From Antiaris toxicaria (taxonomy: Eukaryota; Streptophyta; Magnoliopsida; Rosales; Moraceae): a stretch of DNA of 64,000 nt. Location of the stretch: contig CP141157.1 of assembly GCA_035233585.1 (NCBI GenBank), positions 51,488,001 through 51,552,000 on the forward strand, written 5' to 3'. The notes under the pieces were generated by a model, which was not told where the DNA came from, ran no database searches, and was given only the letters and a program-made list of their open reading frames with translations. Below are positions 48,745-60,244 of this stretch, one piece after another. Position 1 is the first letter of the stretch, and every line of letters starts with the position of its first letter. The translations under genes and the position numbers were made by a program.

Positions 48745-49122
48745 TGTTAGGTATATGACTAAAATTAGTTTTGGATAACTTTATATTTGTGAGTTTGGAA
48801 AAGTTTGAATTTTTTGTTCCATTAAGAGCCTATAAATAAGTCTATTATATTTAAAGTGGTGTGTGATTAAGAAGAATAGTGAGAGTATCTTTTTTGAGAT
48901 AAAAAGAGATAGGCGACAAAGGGTGTAAGAGATTTTTAAGTAAAAAGAAGTTGAGAAAAATTGATGAATGTGTAATTCTGAATTTGTTAATAAAGGATTT
49001 TATTCTCTATCTCCAGTAAACGTAGATAATTTTGCCAATTACATAAATTTTTATCTTCTCTTTATTTATGTTGATTCTATTTTTCTAGTTGGGTTTTGTA
49101 TAAAGGGGTGTTTTTCTTAATA
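48745..49122 (+). repeat. 3' LTR of the Copia element
   Basis: 378 bases, beginning tgttaggtatatgac directly after a polypurine-like tract (gtcaaggtgaagat, 48731-48744) and ending ttcttaata. It pairs with the 5' LTR with many scattered differences, so the insertion is old. Confidence 0.8.
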
Positions 49123-49835
49123 GACACTGTTAGTGTTAAACATTGTCACTAATAAAAGATGAGTCTCATTTGTAAGTTCTATATTATAAAATCTATCTTT
49201 TATTAGTGAATACATGAGTCATTAATAGATGATGATTAGCCCTACTAATGCATTATAACAATGCTTATGATCGTTGATTGTATTGTATCCATAAAATTTA
49301 CGTCCAACCATACATATAAAAAAAACGAGCCAATGAGAAAATTGTATAGACTGTACTATTATATTTATTTATAAACATCATTCGATAAAAATCAAACCAA
49401 AAATCATTACATAAGATAGAATTTTTTTTTTTTTTAATCTAAGTGGGGGAAAGAGATGGTCAAACGTAAATTTTACACTGTAAATATTGCAAGACTGCAT
49501 TACGTGACAAACACCAGGAAGATTATATCGTATCCCATGTTAAAAATAAAAACAAAAATAGAGAGAGAGAACCAGACCAGGTCAGATCAGATCGGACGAA
49601 GTAGATTATAGTTGATGAGTGGGGAGGTCAAGCAGCCGTTGGGTCGGGGGAGTGTGAAAGCGCACTAATTAGTTTTATATTTATATAGAGAGAGAGAGAG
49701 AGAGAGAGAACAGTAATTCTCGTACATTTAAATTGAAGCGATTCCACCTGTAGGGTCAACGGTCCTCTATACCAGTATTGGAATCAAACTCAAAGTAGGC
49801 AGCCTCTTCGCAATTTCCCACAGGACTTCCACTCA

Positions 49836-49916
49836 ATTTCATCTTTCTTTTCCCGTTTCATTGCCAACCAAAATATAACCATTTCATCTTTCTTTTCCCA
49901 TTTCATTGCCAACCAA
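49836..49916 (+). repeat. Two-copy direct repeat, 36-base unit
   Basis: 49836-49871 and 49881-49916 are identical except one base: atttcatctttcttttccc, then g or a, then tttcattgccaaccaa. Spaced 45 bases apart in a GC-moderate region (49560-49930) that also has a (GA)n tract at about 49687-49709 and no recognised gene. Confidence 0.85.
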
Positions 49917-49971
49917 CCTTTGCATGCACATTTCTTTGCAAAAACAAAAAGAAAAAATGTGTAGCTTGATT

Positions 49972-50425
49972 TCTTCCTTTAGTTCCTATCATTTTAGTTT
50001 CTAAACTTTTAATTTTAATAAATTAGCCCTTGAATTTTTTTTCTATTTTTGATGGTTTTGGTCCATGACATCAAAATTGATGAAAGATAATTCTAATTTA
50101 GTGTATATCCAGGTTTCAATTCATGCTAACATGAAATTTTATAAAAATAATTACCTTGAGTAAAAAAAAATATCTTTTCTTTTTTAAAAACCCTTGAAAA
50201 ATAAAACATTTTACACTTATTATAATAAATTCCTTTAAAAATTTTTAGTAATTATGCGATAGGGGTACAATTACTTACATTAAATTTTAGAAATCATTTG
50301 TCAATTTTAGTGTTAGAATCAAAACTGGCAAAAAAAAAAAAAGTTCTGGATTAATTTATCAAAATCAAAATTTCATGAATCAAAATGACAAAATATACAT
50401 AATTCAGGGACAATTATACGTTAAA
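49972..50425. repeat. Smaller foldback element with imperfect inverted arms
   Basis: The left arm (tcctatcattttagtttcta, ttaattttaataaattagcc, cttgaattttttttctattt, gatggttttgg) is mirrored by the complement of the right arm (gtcattttgattcatgaaat, ttgattttgataaattaatc, cagaactttttttt, gccagttttgat). Arms are about 110 bases, spacer about 230. Resembles the arms of the large foldback at 56318 in style. A single-arm relative appears at 58556-58660. Confidence 0.6.
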
Positions 50426-51039
50426 AATCTCTTTTTATGTAAAATTTAATCAAATATGTAGTAAGAAAAAACCATTTTTAACAGCCTCGGAATATACCTT
50501 TATGTTTGATTAATTTTATCAAATTGTACTGAAAATATTCTTTTCAAACTTCAACTGATCAAATTTATCAGAAGAGAGATTTTTAATATGATAATAACAC
50601 AAAAGACACGATTGTTGCATTCCTAAAAAACCACCAAGTAAAATATGACTTATGGGTCACGGTAGAGTTTTAGATATCTATTCCAAGGGATGTATAACCA
50701 AATAGTATTTTTTTAATAATTGTTTTAAAAAATTACCCTTAGTTTTTAAAAATTAGTTCAAATATAATTTTTCTTAAAATAATTAATCAATTTCCTTAAA
50801 TGTTTGATTATAATGTAAATTATTGATTAATTAATAATTAATTATTTATCGATCAAATTTAAAACAACGATAAACGAAAATTTTACTAAGTAAAAAAATC
50901 AACTATTTATTAAATTAGATGGATAAAATAAATAACCCTGCCTTATTTTCCTTCTAATTGATAACAACTTCATTTTTCGTTTCTTTTCCATTTTTTTTTT
51001 TTTTAATGGCTTGTAGTCACGGTATGTTCTCTAACCACC

Positions 51040-51163
51040 CATGTTTTGTCCTATAAAACCCCCTCCCACTCTGTTCCAATTTAAACACAGAACCTCCTCC
51101 CCCAACATCCACCCCAAACCCCAGTTTAAACACAGAACCTCCTCCCCCAACTTCGAACCAACC

Positions 51164-51214
<51 letters not shown>

Positions 51215-51286
51215 ACAACAACCATTAAAGAAAAGAAGACCAGAAACTCATCGTAGCAAGCTTCACAGCTTGACCATAGATTGATC
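51040..51286 (+). promoter_or_regulatory. Acyl-activating enzyme promoter and 5' leader
   Basis: A TATA box (ctataaaac, 51051-51059) lies about 235 bases before the ATG, so transcription should begin near 51085. The leader holds a direct repeat of 27 bases at 51080-51106 and 51125-51151 (tttaaacacagaacctcctc...), a (TC)n tract at 51168-51200 and (GC)7 at 51201-51214. CT-rich leaders are common in plants and can raise expression. Confidence 0.65.
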
Positions 51287-53162
51287 ATGGACAAGTTCCC
51301 GAAACATCAGGCGAATTATGTCCCTCTCTCCCCAGTGAATTTCTTGACGCGAGCCTCTGCCTTTTACGCCGACCGCACCTCTGTCATCTACGAAGGCACT
51401 CGCTTCACATGGCGCCAAACCTTCGACCGTTGCCGCCGCCTCGCTTCCTATCTCCGCTCCCTCAACGTCGTAAAGAACGATGTTGTAAGTTTCCAACACT
51501 ATTACATATACAAATTAAAAACACAAGAAAATGTTGTTGTTGCAATTGAGAAGAAATGAAATATAAATATTTAATACATAATCTGATGAATGATCTCCAA
51601 ATGTGCATAATAATTAATAGGTATCGGTGTTGGCTCCGAATGTTCCGGCGATGTACGAGATGCACTTCGCGGTGCCGATGGCGGGGGCGGTGCTGAACAC
51701 CATCAACACCCGCCTGGACGCCAACAACATTGCCACCATACTCCGCCACTCGGAGGCGAAGGTCTTCTTCGTTGACTACCAGTTCGTCCACCAGGCGCGT
51801 GACGCCCTCCGTATTCTCACCTCCGACACCACCACCAGCGGCATCACCAACGGTGCTAACATGCCTCTCGTCATCGTCATCGACGACATCGACAGCCCCA
51901 CCGGCACTCGCCTTGGCGAGCTCGAGTACGAGGATCTTGTCCTTCAAGGGAATCCTATGTTTGTCCCCGTCGAGCTTGCCGACGAGTGGGACCCAATTGC
52001 CCTCAACTACACCTCCGGGACGACGTCGTCTCCGAAGGGAGTCGTGTACAGCCACAGAGGGGCTTATCTCAGCACGCTTAGCCTCGTCCTCGGCTGGGAA
52101 ATGGGGAGTCAGCCGGTGTACCTTTGGACACTTCCGATGTTCCATTGCAACGGGTGGACTTTCACCTGGGGCGTGGCGGCGCGTGGCGGTACCAACGTCT
52201 GTATCCGTAACACCACCGCCCACGACATCTACCGCAGCCTCGCCCTCCACGGCGTCACCCACATGTGCTGCGCCCCCATCGTGTTCAACATCCTCATCGA
52301 GGCGAAGCCAAGCGAACAACGCCGTATCCTCTCCCCGGTCGAAATCCTCACCGGCGGAGCTCCGCCGCCGGCGGCTCTTCTCGAGAAGATTGAGTCTTTG
52401 GGCTTCCACGTCACGCATGCTTATGGGCTGACGGAGGCTACTGGGCCGGCTTTGATCTGCGAGTGGCAGGCCCAATGGAATAATCTGCCGAAGGATGACC
52501 AGGCCCGACTCAAGGCCCGCCAGGGGATCAGTATCCTCACCTTAGCGGAAGTTGATGTCAAGGACCTCAAAAACATGGAGAGTGTACCCAAGGACGGAAA
52601 GACGATCGGGGAGATAGTGTTGAGGGGGAGCAGTGTGATGAAAGGATATTTAAAAGACGCCGAAGCGACGTCGAAAGCGTTTAAAAACGGGTGGTTCTTG
52701 ACGGGGGACGTGGGTGTGGTACATCCGGATGGGTACTTGGAGATTAAGGACAGGTCAAAGGACGTGATAATATCTGGTGGGGAGAACATAAGCAGTGTGG
52801 AGGTGGAGAGCGTGTTGTACAGGCATCCGGAGGTGCTGGAGGCGGCGGTGGTGGCGATGCCGCACCCGCGGTGGGGGGAGAGCCCCTGCGCTTTCGTTGC
52901 GCTGAAAAACGGCGCCGGAACTGATGTCAGCGAGGGGGACATAATGTTGTACTGTCGGAAGAACATGCCGCACTTTATGGTGCCGAAGAAGGTCGAGTTT
53001 GTGAAGGAGCTGCCCAAGACTTCGACCGGGAAGGTTCAGAAGTACGAGCTGAGGGCTCTGGCCAAGACATTTACTGTGGAGGAGAGAGATCAGAGGCGTC
53101 CTCCAAGTGGCCCCACCCAGATTGGAGAGGGAGTGCAGATTATGGCCCTGTCCCGTCTTTGA
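51287..53162 (+). CDS. Peroxisomal acyl-activating enzyme (AMP-forming acyl-CoA synthetase), AAE1-like clade
   Basis: Activates a carboxylic acid with ATP to an acyl-adenylate, then to acyl-CoA. Exons 51287-51484 and 51621-53162 (GTAAGT...AG intron) give 579 residues. The start MDKFPKHQANYVPLSPVNFL and the motif order match plant clade VI acyl-activating enzymes (AAE1/AAE11, BZO1, cinnamate- or benzoate-CoA ligases). Motifs: LNYTSGTTSSPKGVVYSHRG phosphate loop (about 193-212), TLPMFHCNGWTF, LTGGAPPP, AYGLTEATG (about 333-341), FLTGDVGVVHPDGYLEIKDR with SKDVIISGGENIS (about 425-458), and PKTSTGKVQKYELR with the catalytic lysine near 536. The C-terminus SRL is a type 1 peroxisomal signal. Substrate cannot be read from sequence; short-chain, cinnamate or benzoate are candidates. 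Strikingly GC-rich and intron-poor. Confidence 0.95.
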
Positions 53163-53235
53163 TTTTTCTTTTTTTTTTTTTGGTTGGTAAAGATGATATA
53201 TATATATATATATGAAATAAAACGTGTACAGTGAG
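53163..53235 (+). terminator. Acyl-activating enzyme 3' end with poly(A) signal
   Basis: After the TGA at 53160-53162 come a T-rich stretch, an (AT)n tract and AATAAA at 53216-53221, a good near-upstream element for cleavage about 10-30 bases later. Confidence 0.55.
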
Positions 53236-53762
53236 TTTAATAGGTAAGAGAGCTGGGTGAGTAGAGGTTCTATTGGCTTTATGATCAAAAGCAATTGATC
53301 TATCCCTTTCTTTTTTTAATAAAAAAATTTTCTACATTTGTGAATTTCTACGACTATATATGCGCGGTTAATCTTAACTTTTGTAATTTAAACAAGATAG
53401 GTGTAATGGATATTCCAAAGAATATTCTCACATGATTCAAAACCCGTTTAACATGAAACGTCTGATATAAGAGTACCGTAAACATCCTCTGCGATTCTGC
53501 CCGAGCTTACCATAAGAATAGAGTATCCTAGAAATCTCCTTAACTACAATTGCATATATAATTTAACAATAATAGTATATTTATCTTTATTAAAAACTAT
53601 AAAATTGTCGTCCAACTCTACAAAAAATTGTAAAGTTGGAATCCCTCCATTTACAGGTTAAAAAGAAATTACAAGAGTTTAATGAATTCTTGCACCCTAA
53701 ATTCAATTAAAAAATCTGTTTAATTAATTTTTATGTTGTATCTGCATGATAAAAGGACAGTT

Positions 53763-54075
53763 AGGGAGCGTTTGGTAAACGCATTACATTTTAATTGCGT
53801 TTGAAAGTGTTACATTTGGTTAAAAAGTATTTGTTTTGTATTTGAATAAAATGTGTATTTGAATTAAAAGTATTTTAGAGTTGAAAAGTTGATGTGATTG
53901 ATAAAAATAAAAATAAATAGTTAGGATTGAAAAGTTGATGTGATTGTTTTAAAAAACTTTTAAATAATAATTATTTTCATAATACTATTGAAAATAATTG
54001 TATTTAAATACAAAACTTCGCGTTTGATATAAAATTAATTTTCCTAATGTCAAAAAATATTCTCTAAATGCAACA
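53763..54075. mobile_element. Family A MITE-like element, copy 3 (diverged)
   Basis: Starts agggagcgtttggtaaacgc and shares gttaaaaagtatttg, ttagagttgaaaagttgatg and a closing aaatacaaaact region with the copy at 3981. About 500 bases after the acyl-activating enzyme gene. Confidence 0.55.
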
Positions 54076-54951
54076 TTAGAAACTCCAAGGGAAAAAGGCA
54101 GTTAAAGGAGTCATTTAATAATTCTCTCATCACGAATTTTATTTTATTTCCTCCTGAGAAAAGACACCGAACGAATTCTTTTTTTTTTTTTTTTCCTCTC
54201 TCTCTCCACAAGAATGAGAACAAATCGCCTACAGTGGAGTGGTGGATCTACACGGTGCACAAAGCCAATTAATGAATATTTTATTTCTCTGAACTTCTTA
54301 TTTTCTCTCCACACGCATATTTTCCAACAGAGTGGTGGATGTGGATGGTACAGATATAATTGAACCTGAAATGCTAAAATAATTTCGCTCTCCAAACCAG
54401 CAATAATTCAAACTTGAAAGTGCTGATATTTATTACGAGTAAAAAGTTTCACAGATATACTGCCTGGAATAGTGTTACAGCTGTGATCTTAATAGAGACT
54501 TTCAAAAAGATCACATTGTTTCCTGCATGTATTTCGCAAATGAGAAGGTAGGGACCAGAGTGAAGCTGCCAAGAATTTGTTCTAATTATGGGCTCCCCTT
54601 TTTTTTTCTTTTTTTTTAATCACCTATTTCCTTTTTTATTCTTCTCTCTCTCTCTAAATTTGGCAATCTTTTAAAGTTTAGGCCCAAGAGTTAATGGATA
54701 TAAATATGTTAAGCGCCTTGATTTTGTTAAGCTTTTACTTTATAATATAAATAAAGAATATGTACTTTTTAAAAGAAAAATATCAGGACACTTATTATAA
54801 TAATATTAATGTATATGATATATGAGTTTTTTTTTATTAACATGTGTTTAAAATATTACGTTCATCAATTAATTACACTTATGGATAAAAATATAATATG
54901 TAAGTTGTACACTAAAAGTTAATATTAGAGTTGGTGTATTTAGTATTACTT

Positions 54952-55288
54952 AGACTCCATTTGATAAATGTAATGTAAATATTTTTCCTCCAAATGTAAA
55001 TTACATTTAATATATTATATTGCATATTGTGTTTAGATAAAAAGTATTTAAATTTTATTTTAATAATGAATATATGATATGACGGGTAAAAGTAAATATA
55101 AAAAAGAAAGAGTGAAAAAGAATATATGATATGATTAGTAAAAATAATAAAAAAAGTAAAATAATAAATAGTGATTATATTGAATTTAAAATATGATGTT
55201 ATTGGTGTTTAAATGTAATATTTTATATTTAAATAAAAATTATATTGTATTTAAATGTAATACAAATATAATTATGTAAACAAAGGGA
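54952..55288. mobile_element. Family A MITE-like element, copy 4
   Basis: About 337 bases; gataaaaagtatttaaatt, tgacgggtaaaagta, gattagtaaaaataataaaa and aatgtaatacaaatataatt occur in the same order as in the 6761 copy, making this pair the closest in the family. Left terminus is degraded (actccatttgataaatg). Confidence 0.65.
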
Positions 55289-55294
55289 CTTAGT

Positions 55295-55590
55295 CTAAAA
55301 GTGCCGACCCAAAGCGTGAAAGGAGCAAAAAGAGGGTTGAAGAATGTGGGTTGGCTCCAGGAACTTTTTCGAATGTATCATTGAGGTGAGCTTTCAGGTG
55401 GTGGAGACTGGAGACAGTGTGCAACGTGGGATCTTCAGTTGGGGGGATCAAGGCGGGGGCGTTGGGGGTTGATGCCCTTAGATGCATTGAGTTTCTGGTA
55501 TCCAAAATCCTTAGCAGGTCTAATATCTGACTGCGGAATTCCTGTGGTGGTGGTGGTGGTACGTGGAGCTTACCACGCCACAATTAATTC
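55295..55590. other. GC-richer island of unknown nature
   Basis: A sharply bounded less AT-rich block. It is open on the minus strand for 97 codons (55290-55583), giving a Pro/Leu/His-rich peptide, and on the plus strand in parts. It includes (GGT)n near 55545-55560. I do not recognise either translation. It could be a captured gene fragment, a decayed exon, or a small transcript unit; its left edge abuts the family A copy. Confidence 0.3.
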
Positions 55591-56317
55591 AAGTTACATT
55601 TCCACTACATTGTTTATCTGTCTACTGCTTTTTCTAGTTGTTCTTTTACTTATTAATCATCTTATATCCAATGTTTATTATAATTTTATGATAAATTCAG
55701 AAATAATTAGTAAAAATAAAATAAAATGAAATGAAAGTTTGAGTATATTTGAGTAACATATCTTTCGCTAATTAAAATCCCGATTATAACTAAATTTAGA
55801 TGCATTAAATAAAGAGAGATTCAGAAAAATTCGAGAATATCACATGACTTCGATATTCCTCAAAATGATCTATAGACTTATATCCAGTGCATTGCATTAT
55901 ATATACACACATATACAATTACATTACATTCCTGATTCCTCTAAATAATATTTTTGGCAAAAGAGCCCTACTTATTAAAAATAAATAAATAAAAGAATAT
56001 TAAATTATGACCTACTAATTTCTGTTGATGGCGACCAGTTAACTCTAATACTGTTAATGAGATTGTGCTTTTTGGATACGAACTTATCAACATGAAAATT
56101 CAATTCTATATTTTATAATAAAATTAAATATAAAATTACTATTATGTTATATTTATAATTACATCATATGTAGACATTAATATCCAACGTTCTGTTATAT
56201 ATTATCATTTCCACATATAATATAACCTTAATAGACTAATAATATATAATCAATCTTGACTTAAAATCAATGTAGTAAGTTAATAATTATATGTATTTAT
56301 AAGATATTATATTATTA

Positions 56318-57498
56318 GACAAATTTCATTTTTACTTCTTGAACTTTGATATTCTTATAACTTTACTTTTTAAACTTTGAAAATTGGTAGAAATATTACA
56401 TGAACTATAAAATGTTATTATTTTTGTTCATTCCATCCGTTAAATTAATGAAATAAACTCATAAATTTTGATGTTCTTATAATTTTACTCCTTAAATTTT
56501 GAAAACTAGTGTTTATACCTTTCAAACTTTAAATTAATAGCAAAAAAGCCTTTCAAAATTTTAGTCATTAGCAAAAATACATATTCTTCAATATTTGGGC
56601 TATATAAAACTTAGAAAAACTTTTTTTTTATCCTATAAACTTTAGCGCATTTGAAATTTAATTCTTGAAACTCAAAAATAATTAATGCATTTGTAAGATT
56701 TGTTTTTAAAATTGATGTCATTACAAGAAAAACAAAAATAATAAAAAAAAAGGAACTTATGCATTTATATTTGTTGATAGATTTTTAAGGTTATTATTGT
56801 AATTATAAAGATTTTAATTTTAATTAATTTTTTGTTAACTAGTGACATATTAATTTTAAGTTAGCAAAATATAAGTAATTTTACTAACAGTTTAAAGGCC
56901 GAGAGGCATAAGCATTAGTTTTTCAATAATTGGGGATAAAATTAAAAAATATAATAAAATATAGAGGAGAAAAATAACATTGTTCCTAGTTTTATATAGC
57001 AAAAATGTGAAATAAAAGTTTTTTGGTCTAACAGTTAGAAGTTTGATCGATCTAAATACACAAGTTTTTTTTTTTCTTGTAATAACTTTAATTTTAAAAG
57101 CAAATATTAAAACACATGAATTATTTTTAGACTCCAAGATTTAATTTTCAAATGCATTAAAATTTAAAGGGCAAAAAGAAAATTATTTTTCAAATCTTAT
57201 ATGATCAAATGCATTAAAGAACTTGTGTTTTTTAATAATGATTTAAAATTTGAAAGACACTTTTATTGTCAATCTAAAGTTTGAGTGGTATAAATATCGG
57301 TTTTCAAAGTTTTGAAGGTAAAGTTTATAAGAATATTAAAGTTCAAATGGTAAAAATAAAATATTTAATTCATTTAACTAACAACAGGAGTAAAACGATA
57401 ATATTTCATAGATAAAGAAGTATTTCTACCGGTTTTCAAAGTTCAAAGAGTAAAATTATAAGAGCATTAAAGTTAAGATAACAAAAATGAAATTTGTC
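56318..57498. repeat. Large foldback element, arms over 400 bases
   Basis: The left arm (56318-56735) reads gacaaatttcatttttactt, gaactttgatattcttataa, and so on to gatgtcattacaagaaaaa; the complement of the right arm (57068-57498) follows it nearly throughout: gacaaatttcatttttgtta, aactttaatgctcttataat, down to agttattacaagaaaaa. Pairing weakly extends for another 40 bases (aacttatgcattta / aacttgtgtattta). The unpaired spacer is about 270-330 bases with no coding frame. Each arm itself contains two diverged copies of a roughly 130-base word. Transcription would give a long hairpin RNA. Clear target duplications are not visible. Confidence 0.85.
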
Positions 57499-58042
57499 CT
57501 GTATTATCTATAAGATCTACTGGATATAAATTAATAATTTTCTATTTTAACATACTACAATTCTGCAAATACATAGAGTCATTAAGAAACCTTAATGAGT
57601 CTAGGAGGGTGAAAATTTATTAGGCATGCGTTGTCTATAATAATATAAGACGGTCCCTAGGCCTGGAGAAAGATAAATAGTATCAAGATTAGGCAAACAT
57701 TGTCTGCTCATTCACATTGTTCAATGACGAGCCATTTGCCCTAGTTAAGGCTTTCAACTATTTATGAGCCATTTACAAAGACTTTCACCCACTCACCCTT
57801 AAAAAGCTTCCAAACATTTATGAGCTTAGTGCCGAAATAGTGTATTTTTGCTGGAATATTTCGTAGCCACTGGTATTGTCAATTGTGTGCTACTATTTTT
57901 GCCCCGTCCAAAAAGCCAAACATTCTGATTTTTCTCTTCCAAACATATTAGGGTTATGGGTATCATTCATTTCCAGCTATCCTTTTTTCCTTTTTTTTTT
58001 TTAATGAATAGGACCACTTAAAAAACCATCTGTTTAAAAAAA

Positions 58043-58075
58043 AAAGAAAAAGAAAGAAAGAAAGAAAGAAAGAAA
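58043..58075 (+). repeat. (AAAG)n microsatellite
   Basis: About seven tandem aaag/gaaa units following an A-rich run. Similar simple repeats elsewhere in the window are mentioned with their neighbours. Confidence 0.85.
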
Positions 58076-58796
58076 TGCACATTAAAGAAAGCTTCAACAG
58101 GAGTATGTCTCATTTTATTTTACCATAAATTTACCTTTTAATTCGGTAGATTAATTTTTAATAGTTTGATATATGAGTATTTTACATTAAATATTTATAA
58201 TCTACTGATATAATTATCCAATTATTACAAGAGGTCAAAAAATATGAAGACTTATGGTAGAAATTCTCTTATAATTAACCTCATCAAATGTATAAGACAA
58301 ATACAGTCAATTATAAAATTAAAAAAAAAATGTTTTTAAGTATCTATCAAATTTATAGCATAAATTGGTCGATCCACAATTTGACTACGGAAGAGACCAA
58401 AATATTCTGCAAGGAAAAGGCATAAAAATAATTGGCATAAGAAAAAAAGACCTAAGGAAAATGCATAACAAACAAAATAGTGGTAAAGAAAACAAGGAAT
58501 CCTCTATCAATTACATGGAAAAAGGAAATCAACAACGTTTAGAATTATACAGATGGTCTTTGAATTCTTTGGATTGTGATAGTTTGATTCTTAAATTTTT
58601 AGTTTTAACAAATTAATCATCAAATTGTTGTCTTCCTCAATATTGGTCAAATTATATACTTCCGTCAATCATGACATGGTATAGTATTCAATTTACTCTA
58701 TTTTTTTTTGGAGAAAAGTTTACCCTTTATATTAAATATATTATTAATTGCAAAAACAATTAAAATTTATATTTGACATAAGAATATTTGGTATTT

Positions 58797-59040
58797 GTGG
58801 TTGTAGGCATAGCTAGCTATAATTCCACTAAAAGATAAAGAGTTCGAATTTCTTATTCTTAATTTAAAATAAAAAAATTCGTATCTTAAATACAATTTTT
58901 TTTTCTTTCATCAAGAAATAAAATCTTAAATGGTTATAGATATAGTTTAGCAGTAAAACCATACCTGATTCCACCTAAAGATATAGAGTTCGAATCAATC
59001 ACTCCCAAATTTAAAATATAAAATAAAATAAAATAAAATC
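58797..59040 (+). repeat. Two SINE-like fragments
   Basis: 58797-58875 (ggcatagctagctataattc ... agagttcgaatttc) and 58935-59040 (tagtttagcagtaaaaccat ... agagttcgaatca, ending in aaataaaataaaataaaa) both have a tRNA-like A-box region followed by a B-box-like gttcgaat, and the second has an A-rich tail. Related to each other but diverged. Neither folds as a real tRNA. Confidence 0.45.
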
Positions 59041-60244
59041 TTAAATATGAGATTAAATTTTATCTCTTTTTTATTATTTTATATCTAATTCAAATCATAT
59101 CTAAAAAAAAAAATCTGATTTCAAAACCTTTCGATTACTGATACAAAAATAATAATAGTAATCCAACAAAAAACCTCAAATCTCAAATCTAAGAACACAA
59201 ACTACACTTAAAATTTTTTTATATGTGTTAAATCAAGGCTGCGACGTTGCACCTTCATATCTCAAATTATTCACATTCTGGATTTTTTTTTTTTTCATTT
59301 TTTGGTAAGAGACCATACTATTTATCTTTATCTTTACTATATTGTTCTTCAATTCACCTACGATACCAAATAGTTACAAGAAATAGCAAAATTTAATTGG
59401 CAGTTGCCTATTGAAGAGGGCTTGAAAAATTGCCCAAAAAAAAGGTAGCTGAAACCGTGTTGGCCTTAATTACGAAAGGGCTTTTTACACCAACCCGGGT
59501 CCCAAACTGTTGAGCCTTTGGTCCTTAGGTATTCGGTCAAAGAATGGAAATTGGGTGTCCAGATTCTCATTTTCTTGACGTTTGGGTCACTAATTTAAGA
59601 ATTTGGACAACTAACTCTCCAAACTCTTTTTTTTTTTTTTCTTTTCCTTTTGTTGGCGTATGTTACTATGTTAATCCTACGTTATGTTTATCGTTCAGTG
59701 CCATTATAGGTTAAAATTTAAAGGCTTCCTATTAAGTTTCAGTTCACGGAGTAAATTTTTTTTTTTTTTTGGTAGTAAAACAACTTATACATAGTGACAA
59801 CTAATCGTGTTGTTAGTACATTTAGTACTAATAAATTGTAATTTGGAATCAATTTACCCAATTGGAATATAATGGATTATCAATTTCCTAAATGATATTC
59901 ATGAATTTTTGTATTGTTCTATTTATAATCAAATTGTTCTCTTGTATTTATTTATCATAATTACGATTTAGGAAATATTGACACTATTAATACAATAAAA
60001 AAAGCTATACTTTAAAAAATCTATAAAAGAAAAATTATAAATTTGTTCAAACACGACATGTTTCATAACTTTCATTTCATCAATGTCAAATACAACAAGC
60101 TTTTGGGGACCTTTCGAAGAGAGGAGAAAATAAATAAATAAATAAGGACATGAGGCACAAGGAAATCTTCAAATATTGAAGTCTAATAGCATAAAACAGA
60201 AAACCTCGTGTGGGCACTAACAAACATCAAGAAAAAATGGGAGT

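Larger units (their letters stand above)
45551..49122 (+). mobile_element. Decayed Copia (Tnt1-like) LTR retrotransposon, internally deleted
   Basis: A recognisable element 3572 bases long: 5' LTR 45551-45945, primer-binding site 45948-45960, gag remains 46075-46860, protease/pre-integrase remains 48150-48520, purine-rich tract 48731-48744, 3' LTR 48745-49122. Flanks gatac (45546-45550) and gacac (49123-49127) agree at 4 of 5 positions as a worn target duplication. Integrase, reverse transcriptase and RNase H are absent. Stops and frameshifts throughout mean it cannot move by itself. The gag and protease parts are separated by about 1.28 kb of unrelated A/T-rich sequence. Confidence 0.85.

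Noticed and set aside
51462..52475. A 337-codon open frame antisense to the acyl-activating enzyme
   Set aside because: GC-rich coding DNA lacks stop codons on the reverse strand by composition. The peptide is Arg/Gly/Val/Asp-rich, with no motif, and the plus frame is a clear enzyme.
58797..59040. Possible tRNA genes at the gttcgaat words
   Set aside because: No acceptor-stem pairing or anticodon arm can be drawn; A-rich tails fit SINE fragments instead.
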